This document shows, piece by piece, positions 53,934 to 62,536 of a stretch of 64,000 nt of DNA; within the stretch, counting starts at the first letter, position 1; every line of letters starts with the position of its first letter. Below the pieces are notes generated by a model. The model searched no databases and had not been told where the DNA came from. It saw only the letters and a program-made list of their open reading frames with translations. Made by a program: the position numbers and the translations under genes. This DNA is from W0P28-013 sp051870755 (GTDB lineage: Bacteria > Bacteroidota > Bacteroidia > Bacteroidales > Paludibacteraceae): contig JBJECE010000029.1 in the NCBI GenBank assembly GCA_051870755.1, forward strand, positions 1 through 64,000. The letters run 5' to 3'.

Positions 53934-56900
53934 ATGGCGAAGAGTGTACGTTGGATTGTGGGTGTAATGTTGTTGCTTGCTGTCGGTGGGTGTGCGACAC
54001 AAAACACGCCAAGCGAACAAACAACATCTGTCGATTTTTCTAAAATAGATGATTTCATTAAATTTCAGTATGTTAGCAACGGATTGGTTAACTATTTCGA
54101 TTCTGCCATGACGTTTCAAAACCTTGGTTCCTTGTCTTTTAGTAATGGCGATTATTCCCAAGCGGAGCAGTATTATCGGAAGGCATGGCAGTGCTACGCA
54201 GATGTGGGGCTCGAATCGTTTGCCTCCGATAAAAATTTTCCCATATTGTTGATCAGGCTCGGGGCGTTTTACTATAGCAGTGGCGATTATGCTAAGGCCA
54301 AATCGTACTATTTGGAGGCACTGCATTTGCTAAACAAGTCGGCGTTGGACATGCAACAGGCTGACTATAATCAGTTGTTGAATAATCTTGGAGGGTTGTG
54401 TTACAACACCTGTGATTATGCGCAAGCGGAGCAATGCTATCTGAACTTGCTGAAAAGTACCAAAGCCGCTGTAGGCGACCGCCATCAGACTTATGCGCAG
54501 GTATTAACTCTTCTTGGGAATGTGTATTTGTTCATGGGCAATTATACCCGGGCAGAGTTGTATTATCAGGAAGCCGCGCAGATTTTCAAGTCGGTTTTTG
54601 GCGATCACCACCAAATCTATGCCTCGTTATTGCATAATCTCGGGAACGTGTATTCGATTAAAGGGGACTACGAGCAGTCGGAGTCGTATTATTTGCAAGC
54701 TTTTGAAATCATGGATTTTGTATCGGGTGTGCAGTCGACCGATTATGCAAATTTCGTGCAAAACATTGGCAATTTGTATTACAACATCGGTGATTATGCG
54801 CAAGCGAAGTCGTGCTATCAGGAGGCTTTGCAAATTTATAAATCGGTTTTTGGCGACCGGTATCCGCAGTGTGCGAATTTATTAAACAATCTGGGTGTTG
54901 TATGTGCGTGCATGGACAATGCTACGCAAGCGGAGGCGTACTATCAGGAGGCTTTGCAAATTTATAAATTGGTTTTTGGCAACCGGCATCCGGCTTATGC
55001 GCAGTCGTTGCATAATATTGGTATGTTGTATGCCGACAAAGGCGACTATGCGCAGGCCGAGCCCTACTATTCGGAGGCGTTGGAAATAAGGCGGGCTGTT
55101 TTGGGAGAGCGTCATCCCGATTATGCGCAGTCATTAACTGCTCTTGGCTCTTTGCGTTGCAAAACCGGAGATTCTGTGCAAGCGGAGTTGTGCTATCAGG
55201 AAGCTTTGCAAATTTATAAATCGGTTTTTGGTGACCGGCATCCGAGTTATGTACAGGTGTTGCTTAATATTGGCGTGTTGTATGCCGACAAAGGCGACTA
55301 TGCGCAGGCCGAGCCGTACTATACGCAATCTATGCTGATTAGCAGGAATCGTTTTATAGAATCCACCGATTTTATGTCGGAGCGCGAGTGGAATAATTAT
55401 TGGACTACCATGCAGTACGGATTTTACAATACTTATCCATGTTTTGCTTATCAATCTTATTCCACCAATTCCTCTATCGCTGCCTTTGCCTACGACAACG
55501 AATTGTTTCGTAAGGGATTGCTTTTGGGGTCGTCGCAGTGGGTGCGTCAGTCCATTTTGGAGAGTCGGGATAGCGCCCTGATCGACCAATGGCAAACGCT
55601 TATGGCCAAACGGCAGCACTTGCAGATGTTGCACGATCGTGAACCTCAATCGCCTCGTGTGGCCGAATTGCAGCAGGAAGTGGAGAAGTTGGAAGCGCAT
55701 TTAACCAAAACGAGTGCCGTGTTGCGTCAAAATCGCGAACGGTGGTCGGTTACATGGGATAGTGTGCGCACCCGTTTGCATGCACAATCTGTGGCTGTCG
55801 AATTTTTTACGGCGGTCGTCAATGCCGACTCTGTGATGTATTGTGCTTTGTTGTTGCAGCACGATAGTCCGTATCCAGAACTGATTCCGCTCTGTGAACA
55901 GCACGAAATAGCGTCGCTGGTGGATATGACCGATACTGCCACCATCAATCGCAGTATGTGCAGTGGGACGCTGCGTCGTCTGATATGGGATAAAGTGTTG
56001 GCGCGGCTTGCGCCCGGCGACAGCATCTACTTCGCGCCCGCAGGCTTGTTGCATCAACTGCCTATCGAATTTTTGCCGTACGACAATCGGCACACAATAT
56101 CGGATATGTTCTATATGCAACGTCTGTCATCGACGCGCGAATTGACGTTTGCCCATCCCGACCGGACTTGCACCACCGCCACGCTTTATGGCGGCATTAC
56201 CTACGCCATGGATTCGTCGGCCATGCTGAACGAAAGCAACAAATATCCCGAAATTCGTCGGCAGACGACGCGCGACCTTGATGTGATCGATAGAGGAAGT
56301 ATTGTAGCACTGCCGGCCACGCGACTTGAGGTGGAAGAAATCGATCGCCTGCTTCGTGAAAACAATGTGCAAGTGCGTTTGCTGACGGCGACCCACGCCA
56401 GCGAGGAGTCTTTTAAGGCGTTGAGCGGTACACATCAACATATTCTGCATATTGCCACGCATGGGTTTTATTGGTCGGATTCGGTTGCGCAGCAGGCCGA
56501 CTATTTGGCCGCGCTGGTTCGGTATATGACTGCGCAAAATGAATTTCAAACACCAACGATCGATCCGCTGAATCGTTGCGGACTGCTGTTCGCCGGTGCC
56601 AATACTGCTTGGTCTGGTCGTGGCGCCGACCTTCCCGAAGGCGTTCAAGACGGCATACTGACTGCACACGAAATCTCGCTGATGGATTTGCGCGATGCCG
56701 ATATTGTGGTGTTGTCGGCGTGCAATACCGGTCATGGCGAAACCACCGGCGAAGGTGTGTTTGGGTTGCAGCGAGCCTTCAAACAGGCCGGTGTCAAAAC
56801 GATTATCATGTCGTTGTGGAAAGTAGATGACAATGCTACACAAGTGATGATGAATTGGTTCTACACCTATTGGTTGTCGGGCATGACCAAAAAAGCCGCC

Positions 56901-56978
56901 TTCGATAAAGCCCGTAACGAACTGCAAAAAATCTATCCGCAACCATACTATTGGGCAGGCTTTGTGATGTTGGATTGA
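53934..56978 (+). CDS. TPR-CHAT lipoprotein (caspase-like protease)
   Basis: A 1014-residue protein. The N-terminus (RWIVGVMLLLAVGGCATQ) has a lipobox ending at Cys, so it is probably a lipoprotein. Residues 60-470 hold about ten TPRs of 42 residues in the kinesin light chain style (GDYAQAEPYYSEALEIRRAVLGERHPDYAQSLTALGSL). A short coiled coil follows (about 570-600). The C-terminal third is a CHAT domain with the caspase-like dyad His (about 843, HILHIATHGF) and Cys (about 930, VVLSACNTGHG), then GEGVFGLQRAFKQAGVKTIIMSLWKVDD. CHAT proteases cut partner proteins, often on a signal sensed by the TPRs. No obvious substrate gene lies beside it. Confidence 0.9.
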   Translation: MAKSVRWIVGVMLLLAVGGCATQNTPSEQTTSVDFSKIDDFIKFQYVSNGLVNYFDSAMTFQNLGSLSFSNGDYSQAEQYYRKAWQCYADVGLESFASDKNFPILLIRLGAFYYSSGDYAKAKSYYLEALHLLNKSALDMQQADYNQLLNNLGGLCYNTCDYAQAEQCYLNLLKSTKAAVGDRHQTYAQVLTLLGNVYLFMGNYTRAELYYQEAAQIFKSVFGDHHQIYASLLHNLGNVYSIKGDYEQSESYYLQAFEIMDFVSGVQSTDYANFVQNIGNLYYNIGDYAQAKSCYQEALQIYKSVFGDRYPQCANLLNNLGVVCACMDNATQAEAYYQEALQIYKLVFGNRHPAYAQSLHNIGMLYADKGDYAQAEPYYSEALEIRRAVLGERHPDYAQSLTALGSLRCKTGDSVQAELCYQEALQIYKSVFGDRHPSYVQVLLNIGVLYADKGDYAQAEPYYTQSMLISRNRFIESTDFMSEREWNNYWTTMQYGFYNTYPCFAYQSYSTNSSIAAFAYDNELFRKGLLLGSSQWVRQSILESRDSALIDQWQTLMAKRQHLQMLHDREPQSPRVAELQQEVEKLEAHLTKTSAVLRQNRERWSVTWDSVRTRLHAQSVAVEFFTAVVNADSVMYCALLLQHDSPYPELIPLCEQHEIASLVDMTDTATINRSMCSGTLRRLIWDKVLARLAPGDSIYFAPAGLLHQLPIEFLPYDNRHTISDMFYMQRLSSTRELTFAHPDRTCTTATLYGGITYAMDSSAMLNESNKYPEIRRQTTRDLDVIDRGSIVALPATRLEVEEIDRLLRENNVQVRLLTATHASEESFKALSGTHQHILHIATHGFYWSDSVAQQADYLAALVRYMTAQNEFQTPTIDPLNRCGLLFAGANTAWSGRGADLPEGVQDGILTAHEISLMDLRDADIVVLSACNTGHGETTGEGVFGLQRAFKQAGVKTIIMSLWKVDDNATQVMMNWFYTYWLSGMTKKAAFDKARNELQKIYPQPYYWAGFVMLD
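54100..55345 (+). repeat. TPR-coding repeat, 126-base unit
   Basis: About ten units encode the TPRs. The strings GCGCAAGCGGAG and CAGGAGGCTTTGCAAATTTA recur, and some neighbouring units are nearly identical, so the array has probably grown by duplication. Confidence 0.75.
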
Positions 56979-57084
56979 GTGGTTGGTGGTTTGTGCGCTT
57001 GCTGCCATATCGCTGCCTGTAAGGCAAAGATGTGGCAGCGTTGTTTTTGTGGCGAACAAGTTGGCGGTATTTTGGCGGTGTTGT

Positions 57085-57115
57085 TTTGTAATCTCAAAAT
57101 TTAACTGTATTTTTG
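57085..57115 (+). promoter_or_regulatory. Promoter of the nucleosidase gene
   Basis: TTTG at 57085-57088, 19 bases, then TATTTTTG at 57108-57115, 21 bases before the ATG at 57137. Confidence 0.65.
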
Positions 57116-57136
57116 CATAAAATTTGTAGTTTGATT

Positions 57137-57820
57137 ATGACAATAGGTATCATCGTGGCGATGGACAAGGAAAAAGACCTTGTCGTAAATCATTTGCAGC
57201 ACATCGACGAGCGTGTCGAAAACAGACAAGCTTTTACCGAAGGACGTATGGGACAGCATCACATTGTGCTGTTGCAGTGCGGCATCGGCAAGGTGGCGGC
57301 TGCTGTCGGAGCGGTGGAACTGATTCGCCAATACCGGCCGGATTGCATCATAAATACCGGTGTGGCCGGCGCACTCGATTCGTCGGTCGGGGTGATGGAC
57401 GTGGTGGTGGCCGAGCGTACGGTCTATCACGATGTCGATTGTTTCACCGACAATCCGCATGGGCGCATTCAAGGCTTTCCGCTGTTTTTTGCCGGCGATA
57501 AACGTTTGCTCGAGGCGGTTAAAGGCGTACAGTCGGCTTCGCGGGTGCACGTTGGATTGATATGTAGCGGCGACCAATTCATTTCAAATTTAGATGATTT
57601 ACGGGGCATTAAAGGCTATTTCCCCGATGGTTTGGCGGTCGATATGGAGAGTTGTGCCATCGCGCAAGTGTGTTACATGTACGATGTGCCGTTTTTGAGT
57701 TTGCGCATCATCAGCGATACGCCGGGCATCACCGATCATGAACATCAGTATTTCGATTTTTGGCGCGAGGCTCCCGAACGTTCGTTTGCGGTGTTGGAAC
57801 AGTTGATTGCGAGTTTATAA
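57137..57820 (+). CDS. mtnN: 5'-methylthioadenosine/S-adenosylhomocysteine nucleosidase
   Basis: A 227-residue enzyme that removes adenine from methylthioadenosine and S-adenosylhomocysteine, feeding methionine salvage and AI-2 precursor formation. MTIGIIVAMDKEKD has the N-terminal Glu, GIGKVAAAVGAVELI and NTGVAGALD form the phosphorylase fold, VDMESCAIAQVCY carries the substrate-binding Met-Glu, and RIISDTPG the catalytic Asp. I start at ATG 57137, where the family begins. The antiporter gene follows 27 bases later. Confidence 0.94.
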   Translation: MTIGIIVAMDKEKDLVVNHLQHIDERVENRQAFTEGRMGQHHIVLLQCGIGKVAAAVGAVELIRQYRPDCIINTGVAGALDSSVGVMDVVVAERTVYHDVDCFTDNPHGRIQGFPLFFAGDKRLLEAVKGVQSASRVHVGLICSGDQFISNLDDLRGIKGYFPDGLAVDMESCAIAQVCYMYDVPFLSLRIISDTPGITDHEHQYFDFWREAPERSFAVLEQLIASL

Positions 57821-57847
57821 CTATAATTTTTTTTAGGAGAAGTGCGT

Positions 57848-59344
57848 ATGTCGCTCGAAGCATTGTTGTTGGGTTTGTCGTTGTTGTTCTTGCTGAGCAT
57901 CTTGGCCGGTAAGGCAAGTTCGCGTTTTGGCGTGCCGGCGTTGTTGCTGTTTTTGTTGGTGGGCATGCTCTGCGGCAGCGATGGGCTTGGCTTTCAGTTC
58001 GATAGCGCTTATGTCGCTCAAACCATTGGCACGGTGGCGTTGTGCATCATCTTGTTTTCGGGCGGCATGGATACAAAAATTGCCGAAATCCGGCCGGTGT
58101 TGGCACAAGGATTGGTGCTGGCTACGGTGGGCGTGGCGCTGACGTCGGTCATTACGGGTGTTTTGGTGTGGTGGATTTTAGGCTTCACGATGCAGTCGGC
58201 CACCATAGGTTTGCTCACATCGCTGTTGTTGGCCAGCACGATGTCGTCCACCGATTCGGCTTCGGTGTTTGCCGTGTTGCGTACCAAAGGCTTGCGTCTG
58301 AAGAACAATTTGCGCCCGATGTTGGAATTGGAGAGCGGCAGCAACGACCCGATGGCCTACATTCTGGTGCTGGTGTTTATGGACTTGGTCAAAGCAGGCA
58401 CTGCACCGGTGTGGTGGCAGGTGCTTGGCATGGTGCTGATGCAGTTGTGCGTCGGTGTGGTGGCGGGTTTCGCATTTGGCAAGTTGGCCGTGTGGGCTAT
58501 CAATCGTATTAAAATCGACAATGCGTCGCTCTATCCCATCTTGGTGCTGACGTTCTGCATTTTTATTTTTTCGGCCACCTATTTTATGCACGGCAATGGC
58601 TATTTGGCTGTCTATATTGGCGGTTTGGTTATCGGCAATTCGTCGTTTCAGCACAAACGCTCGACAACCGGCTTCTTCAACGGTCTGACGTGGTTGTGTC
58701 AGTTGCTGATGTTCCTGACGCTGGGGTTGTTGGTCAATCCGCACGAACTGCTCGATGTGTGGGCGCCGGGGTTGATCATCAGTTTTGTCATGATTTTCAT
58801 CTCGCGGCCGGTGAGTGTATTTTTGTGCCTGCTGCCGTTCCGCGCGATGTCGTTCCGCGACAAGGCGTATGTGGCGTGGTGCGGTTTGCGCGGCGCCGTA
58901 CCCATCATTTTTGCCATCATGCCGTTGGCTGCCGACGTGCCGCAGGCGCGGTTCATATTCAACATCGTCTTCTTGTGCACGTTGGTGTCGTTGTTGGTGC
59001 AGGGCACCTCGCTGTCGCAGATGGCCAAATGGCTGAAACTCGACGACCGGACGGCGCAGTTGCGCGGGCTCGAAGATTTCGATGTCGATTTCTCGGACGA
59101 AATAAAATCGGTAACCACCGAAATAACCGTAACCGACAGCGTCTTGGAGCGCGGTTGTCATCTGATGGATTTGGGCTTGCCAGACAAAACGCTGGTGGTG
59201 ATGGTGAAACGCAATAAAAAATATTTTGTGCCGACCGGAAAAACGGTGTTGCATGCGGGCGACAAACTGCTTATCATCACCGACGACCACGAAGCACTTA
59301 TGGAAACTTATAAATCGGTACGAATCGATGCAGACGGACAATAA
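57848..59344 (+). CDS. K+/H+ antiporter (CPA1, NhaP2/CvrA-like)
   Basis: A 498-residue protein with about 12 membrane helices (residues 1-390), including TSLLLASTMSSTDSASVFAVLR and ELESGSNDPMAYILV, the ion-binding core with the ND pair, and WCGLRGAVPIIFAI. The C-terminal soluble part (about 430-495, ERGCHLMDLGLPDKTLVVMVKRNKKYFVPTGKTVLHAGDKLLIITDD) is a TrkA-C domain that usually binds a nucleotide regulator. It exchanges K+ or Na+ for protons. GGAGAA lies 6 bases before ATG 57848; a GTG two codons earlier is possible. The last 17 bases overlap the kinase gene. Confidence 0.9.
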   Translation: MSLEALLLGLSLLFLLSILAGKASSRFGVPALLLFLLVGMLCGSDGLGFQFDSAYVAQTIGTVALCIILFSGGMDTKIAEIRPVLAQGLVLATVGVALTSVITGVLVWWILGFTMQSATIGLLTSLLLASTMSSTDSASVFAVLRTKGLRLKNNLRPMLELESGSNDPMAYILVLVFMDLVKAGTAPVWWQVLGMVLMQLCVGVVAGFAFGKLAVWAINRIKIDNASLYPILVLTFCIFIFSATYFMHGNGYLAVYIGGLVIGNSSFQHKRSTTGFFNGLTWLCQLLMFLTLGLLVNPHELLDVWAPGLIISFVMIFISRPVSVFLCLLPFRAMSFRDKAYVAWCGLRGAVPIIFAIMPLAADVPQARFIFNIVFLCTLVSLLVQGTSLSQMAKWLKLDDRTAQLRGLEDFDVDFSDEIKSVTTEITVTDSVLERGCHLMDLGLPDKTLVVMVKRNKKYFVPTGKTVLHAGDKLLIITDDHEALMETYKSVRIDADGQ

Positions 59345-60632
59345 TGAAAGTGCGGAATCGCTCTCGTCATCGGGCATTGTAGGCCTCGATGGCGGTTTCT
59401 ACGCGGCAACTTTTTCGGATTACGAATGCTTGCCAAACAATGGTTTCAATCTGATGTACAAAGCCAAATGCTACGGCAAATGGTTCGTACTGAAAGGCCT
59501 GAAACCCGAATACGCCTCGCAGGCGGTCTATCAGCGGTTGCTCGACAAAGAGTTCGACCTGATGACCCAACTGACGCATGTGCATATTGTGTCGGTGGTG
59601 GCGCGCATGCGCGATGCCGTAGTGGGCGAGTGCATCGTGATGGAATATATCGATGGTGTTACGCTGGCCGAATTTCTGAAAACAAAACCATCGGCAGCGG
59701 TGCGGTGGCGTATTATGGGCGAGTTGCTCGATGCCTTGACCTATGTGCATGCCAAACAAATTGTGCATCGCGACCTGAAACCCTCGAACATACTGATAAC
59801 GCACAATGGCGCACATGTCAAACTGATCGATTTCGGGCTCTCCGACAGCGATAGTCATGCCATACTGAAACAACCGGCCGGCAGCCGCGACTATGCCGCT
59901 CCGGAACAGTTGGCCGGCGATGTCAAAATCGATTGTCGTGCCGATGTGTATGCCGTCGGAATGCTGCTGCGATTGCTATTCCCGCATCGCTATCGGTGCG
60001 TGGCAAAACACTGTACGCGCACCAAACGCGAACGCCGCTACGACGACATCAAATTGCTGCAAAAAGCCCTTGCGCGCCGGCGGCGAATGCCTTACTTTGT
60101 CGCGAGCGTGGTGCTGGCTATTGTGGCCGTGCTGTCGGTGGCCGCCGTGTTTGTGTACGAAAAAAGCGTCGTTCCGGTGCAGCCCACTCCGATTATCGTC
60201 CAAAAAGTTGATACCGTCGTGATTGAAAAACGCGATACGGTGGTCGTCGAAAAACAGGTGCAAGGTTACACCTCGGCAGAGCAAGCCGTCATCGACAAAG
60301 CCTATCGCGACATTTCGAACATGCTGCAACCCGCCTCTCGAGCCATCGACAAGGGCGAGATAATCTATTACGAGATAGCGCATGCCCAACTCTACTCGTT
60401 CTACAAAAACGTGCAGAAATACACCAACGAAGTCGCTCAAACATTGGACACGCACAGCCTTTTTTATCATGAGTGGTTCAATGCCACGACCGTTATGCAG
60501 GCCGAAGTGCTCAACCGCTATACCACGAAAATCAATTCATTGCCACGGGCTTCCGAACTTCGTCAGCAGGGCAAACTATCCGATGAGGAGTTTCAGGCAG
60601 TGTTTGATTTGGCTGCATCGTTACAGAAATAG
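59328..60632 (+). CDS. Membrane Ser/Thr protein kinase (PknB-like layout)
   Basis: A 434-residue protein. The N-terminal kinase domain (about 20-250) has the ATP-site Lys in WFVLKGLKP, Glu in DKEFDLMTQL, VHRDLKPSNILI, LIDFGLSD and YAAPEQLAG, so it should be active. There is no clear Gly-rich loop; GFYAATF stands in its place. One membrane helix follows (MPYFVASVVLAIVAVLSVAAVFVYE), then an outside domain of about 150 residues with coiled-coil start (VDTVVIEKRDTVVVEKQ), of unknown fold. It overlaps the antiporter by 17 bases, so the two are probably co-translated. Regulation of the antiporter by phosphorylation is a reasonable guess but not shown. Confidence 0.85.
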   Translation: MQTDNNESAESLSSSGIVGLDGGFYAATFSDYECLPNNGFNLMYKAKCYGKWFVLKGLKPEYASQAVYQRLLDKEFDLMTQLTHVHIVSVVARMRDAVVGECIVMEYIDGVTLAEFLKTKPSAAVRWRIMGELLDALTYVHAKQIVHRDLKPSNILITHNGAHVKLIDFGLSDSDSHAILKQPAGSRDYAAPEQLAGDVKIDCRADVYAVGMLLRLLFPHRYRCVAKHCTRTKRERRYDDIKLLQKALARRRRMPYFVASVVLAIVAVLSVAAVFVYEKSVVPVQPTPIIVQKVDTVVIEKRDTVVVEKQVQGYTSAEQAVIDKAYRDISNMLQPASRAIDKGEIIYYEIAHAQLYSFYKNVQKYTNEVAQTLDTHSLFYHEWFNATTVMQAEVLNRYTTKINSLPRASELRQQGKLSDEEFQAVFDLAASLQK

Positions 60633-60662
60633 ATGGCATCTCGATACTCGTTTTGTTGAATT

Positions 60663-60777
60663 TGCACACTCTGTTGTGCAAAAATCGCTAAATATGCACA
60701 TCGCGTTGTGCATATTTTTCTATAAAATGCACATTCTGTTGTGCAAAAAATCAAAAAAATGCACATTACGTTGTGCA
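60663..60777. promoter_or_regulatory. Four phased 18-base dyads upstream of the ATPase gene
   Basis: TGCACACTCTGTTGTGCA (60663-60680), TGCACATCGCGTTGTGCA (60695-60712), TGCACATTCTGTTGTGCA (60728-60745) and TGCACATTACGTTGTGCA (60760-60777). The arms TGCACA and TGTGCA are constant. Start-to-start spacing is 32, 33 and 32 bases, about three helical turns. The fourth dyad covers the -33 element of the promoter. This is a probable multi-site operator; the binding protein is unknown. Confidence 0.75.
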
Positions 60778-60801
60778 GTTTGAATGTTTTTCGTATCTTT
60801 G
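60771..60801 (+). promoter_or_regulatory. Promoter of the ATPase gene, inside the dyad array
   Basis: TTG at 60771-60773 (part of dyad 4), 20 bases, then TATCTTTG at 60794-60801, 25 bases before ATG 60827. Confidence 0.65.
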
Positions 60802-60826
60802 CAGCGAATTTCAAGCACATTCGGTT

Positions 60827-62005
60827 ATGGAAACTCTATTTGAAACCTCGCAAGCATTGATCAATCGTGTGGACACCACGTTCATTCGCGAAAAGCATAA
60901 TACGATTGATTGGAATGCCCGACTATTGGCTATTCTTGGCTCGCGTGGCGTCGGCAAAACCACGCTCATGCTGCAACACATTCGCCTCTACGACGACTTA
61001 TCCACCACGCTGTATGTGGTAGCCGATGATTTTTATTTCACGACCCATCGCCTCGAGGATTTGGCGCGTCAGTTCGTGTTGCATGGCGGGAAACGCCTCT
61101 ATATCGATGAAATTCACAAATACAGGGGCTGGTCTGTCGAGATAAAAAACATCTACGACAAGATACCTGATTTACAGGTGGTTTATAGCGGATCGTCGAT
61201 TTTGGAATTGGAAAAAGGCGGTGCCGATTTGTCAAGACGCAAATTAGAGTACTATCTGCCGGGATTGAGTTTCCGCGAGTATGTCAATATTCGCTATCGT
61301 TGGCAGTTGCCCAACTACACGTTGGCTGAAATTCTGTCGGGCAAGGTTGTGTTTCCCATTGATGAAGTGCGACCGCTACAAGCCTTTCGCGACTATTTGC
61401 AGCAGGGCTATTTTCCTTTCTTTCAGGAAGGCAACTATGCGCATCGCCTGAATGGCGTACTCAAGCAGATTGTTGAAGACGACATCCCTAAATTTGCCGA
61501 TATGGACGTGGCATCGGTGCAGAAACTGCGGAAATTGCTGTACGTCCTTGCCCAGAGTGTTCCGTTTAAGCCGAACTATGCGAAGTTGGCACGCGATTTG
61601 GACATATCGCGCAACACGCTTCCCAAGTACTTTTTGATGTTGGAAAAAGCCGGACTTATCAGCATTTTGCGTGAAAAAGCACAAGGAATCAAGGTGTTGG
61701 AAAAAATCGAAAAGGTGTATTTGCAGAATCCTAACCAAGCCTACATATTATCCGACAGCCAACCCAATGTCGGTACGTTGCGCGAAACCATCTTTTTTGC
61801 GTGGACGCGAATAGACCATTTTGTGTCGGCATCGCCCGTGTCCGATTTTGAAGTGGACGGACTTACTTTCGAGATTGGCGGCCACAAAAAAGGCAACAAG
61901 CAAATTGCCGACATACCCGATGGCAAAGGCTTTGTGGTGAAAGACGATACGGAGTATGTCTATCGGAACGCCATCCCGTTGTGGATGTTCGGATTCTTGT
62001 ATTGA
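60827..62005 (+). CDS. AAA ATPase with DUF4143-type C-terminus
   Basis: A 392-residue P-loop protein. Walker A is LGSRGVGKTTLML, Walker B is KRLYIDEIHKY. VVYSGSSILELEKG, LPGLSFREYVNIR and LARDLDISRNTLPKYFLMLEKAGLI (a winged-helix-like segment) match the large ATPase family often annotated AAA_14/DUF4143. Members are common in Bacteroidetes and archaea, usually solitary, and their job is unknown; links to mobile or defence functions have been proposed. The final part (EVDGLTFEIGGHKKGNKQIADIPDGKGFVVKDD) looks like the DUF4143 nuclease-like fold. I use ATG 60827, after the promoter. It may bind or be controlled by the four dyads. Confidence 0.88.
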   Translation: METLFETSQALINRVDTTFIREKHNTIDWNARLLAILGSRGVGKTTLMLQHIRLYDDLSTTLYVVADDFYFTTHRLEDLARQFVLHGGKRLYIDEIHKYRGWSVEIKNIYDKIPDLQVVYSGSSILELEKGGADLSRRKLEYYLPGLSFREYVNIRYRWQLPNYTLAEILSGKVVFPIDEVRPLQAFRDYLQQGYFPFFQEGNYAHRLNGVLKQIVEDDIPKFADMDVASVQKLRKLLYVLAQSVPFKPNYAKLARDLDISRNTLPKYFLMLEKAGLISILREKAQGIKVLEKIEKVYLQNPNQAYILSDSQPNVGTLRETIFFAWTRIDHFVSASPVSDFEVDGLTFEIGGHKKGNKQIADIPDGKGFVVKDDTEYVYRNAIPLWMFGFLY

Positions 62006-62027
62006 TTTTGGTCTGTGAACGGAGATT

Positions 62028-62044
62028 GCCAACGTTGGCTTTTT
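62028..62044 (+). terminator. Terminator between converging genes
   Basis: GCCAACGTTGGC (62028-62039) is a perfect palindrome followed by five T, 23 bases past the ATPase stop. It ends at the XRE stop codon. Confidence 0.65.
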
Positions 62045-62268
62045 CAGACAATTCCTTCGGTCAGCTTGTAAAAAGGCACGCCCAAAGCGGTGCAGATGCG
62101 CCGCATGGTGTTCACCGTCAGGTTGGTGCGGCCGGCTTCGATGCGGCACATATTTGATGGCTCGATGTCGCAACGCAACGCCAATTCGTGCTGTGTGATG
62201 CCTGCTTTGGTGCGCAGTTGGCGTACACGCTGCCCGATGATGCGGTTGGTGGCGTAATCGTTGACCAT
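62044..62268 (-). CDS. XRE-family HTH regulator
   Basis: A 74-residue protein that is essentially one Cro/C1 helix-turn-helix: GQRVRQLRTKAGITQHELALRCDIEPSNMCRIEAGRTNLTVNTMRRICTALGVPFYKLTEGIV. I start at ATG 62268 (MVNDYATN); an in-frame ATG at 62295 would read across a forward promoter. It points left, away from the GNSxSYSD gene, with a palindrome at 62323-62338 between them. It probably represses from that site, but it could also bind the dyads at 60.7 kb. Confidence 0.88.
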   Translation of the reverse strand: MVNDYATNRIIGQRVRQLRTKAGITQHELALRCDIEPSNMCRIEAGRTNLTVNTMRRICTALGVPFYKLTEGIV

Positions 62269-62282
62269 TTTTTTAGAAAAAG

Positions 62283-62314
62283 TTTGTAAATGCAAAATAA
62301 AACATTTATCTTTG
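62283..62314 (+). promoter_or_regulatory. Forward promoter of the repeat-protein module
   Basis: TTTG at 62283-62286, 20 bases, then TATCTTTG at 62307-62314. Transcription would begin near 62321, right at the palindrome. Confidence 0.65.
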
Positions 62315-62322
62315 CATCGTTA

Positions 62323-62338
62323 TTATCATATATGATAA
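62323..62338. promoter_or_regulatory. Perfect 16-base palindrome, candidate XRE operator
   Basis: TTATCATATATGATAA lies between the XRE gene and the forward transcription unit, at the expected start of the forward transcript. Its size and AT-rich centre fit sites of small XRE repressors. Confidence 0.55.
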
Positions 62339-62387
62339 CATTGATTTTTGTAAGTAGTTGATTTTTAACCGATTGATATTTATCTTT

Positions 62388-62504
62388 ATGGTATTTGCTA
62401 TAAAAAGGACTAATAAGGACCAAAACACAGCGGTCGTTTCCGGAAAAAAATTATTTTCTTTGCATGTGAAAAAACAACAGAATATGAACAACGAAAATCC
62501 GTAG
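62388..62504 (+). CDS. Possible 38-residue basic peptide
   Basis: MVFAIKRTNKDQNTAVVSGK and on to NNENP is a short Lys-rich frame between the forward promoter and the repeat-protein gene, 32 bases upstream of the latter. It has no signal sequence and no recognised family. It may be a leader peptide or simply untranslated leader. Confidence 0.25.
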   Translation: MVFAIKRTNKDQNTAVVSGKKLFSLHVKKQQNMNNENP

Positions 62505-62536
62505 AAGAGTAGGCAAAACTTTTAACAAAATATATT

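Noticed and set aside
54100..55345. Repeats in the TPR gene as a mobile or minisatellite element
   Set aside because: The 126-base period equals three-fold 42 codons of the TPR and is fully explained by protein structure.
60663..60777. The four TGCACA dyads as a small CRISPR array
   Set aside because: Repeats are 18 bases with 14-15 base spacers that are A/T-rich filler; this size is wrong for CRISPR and there are no cas genes.
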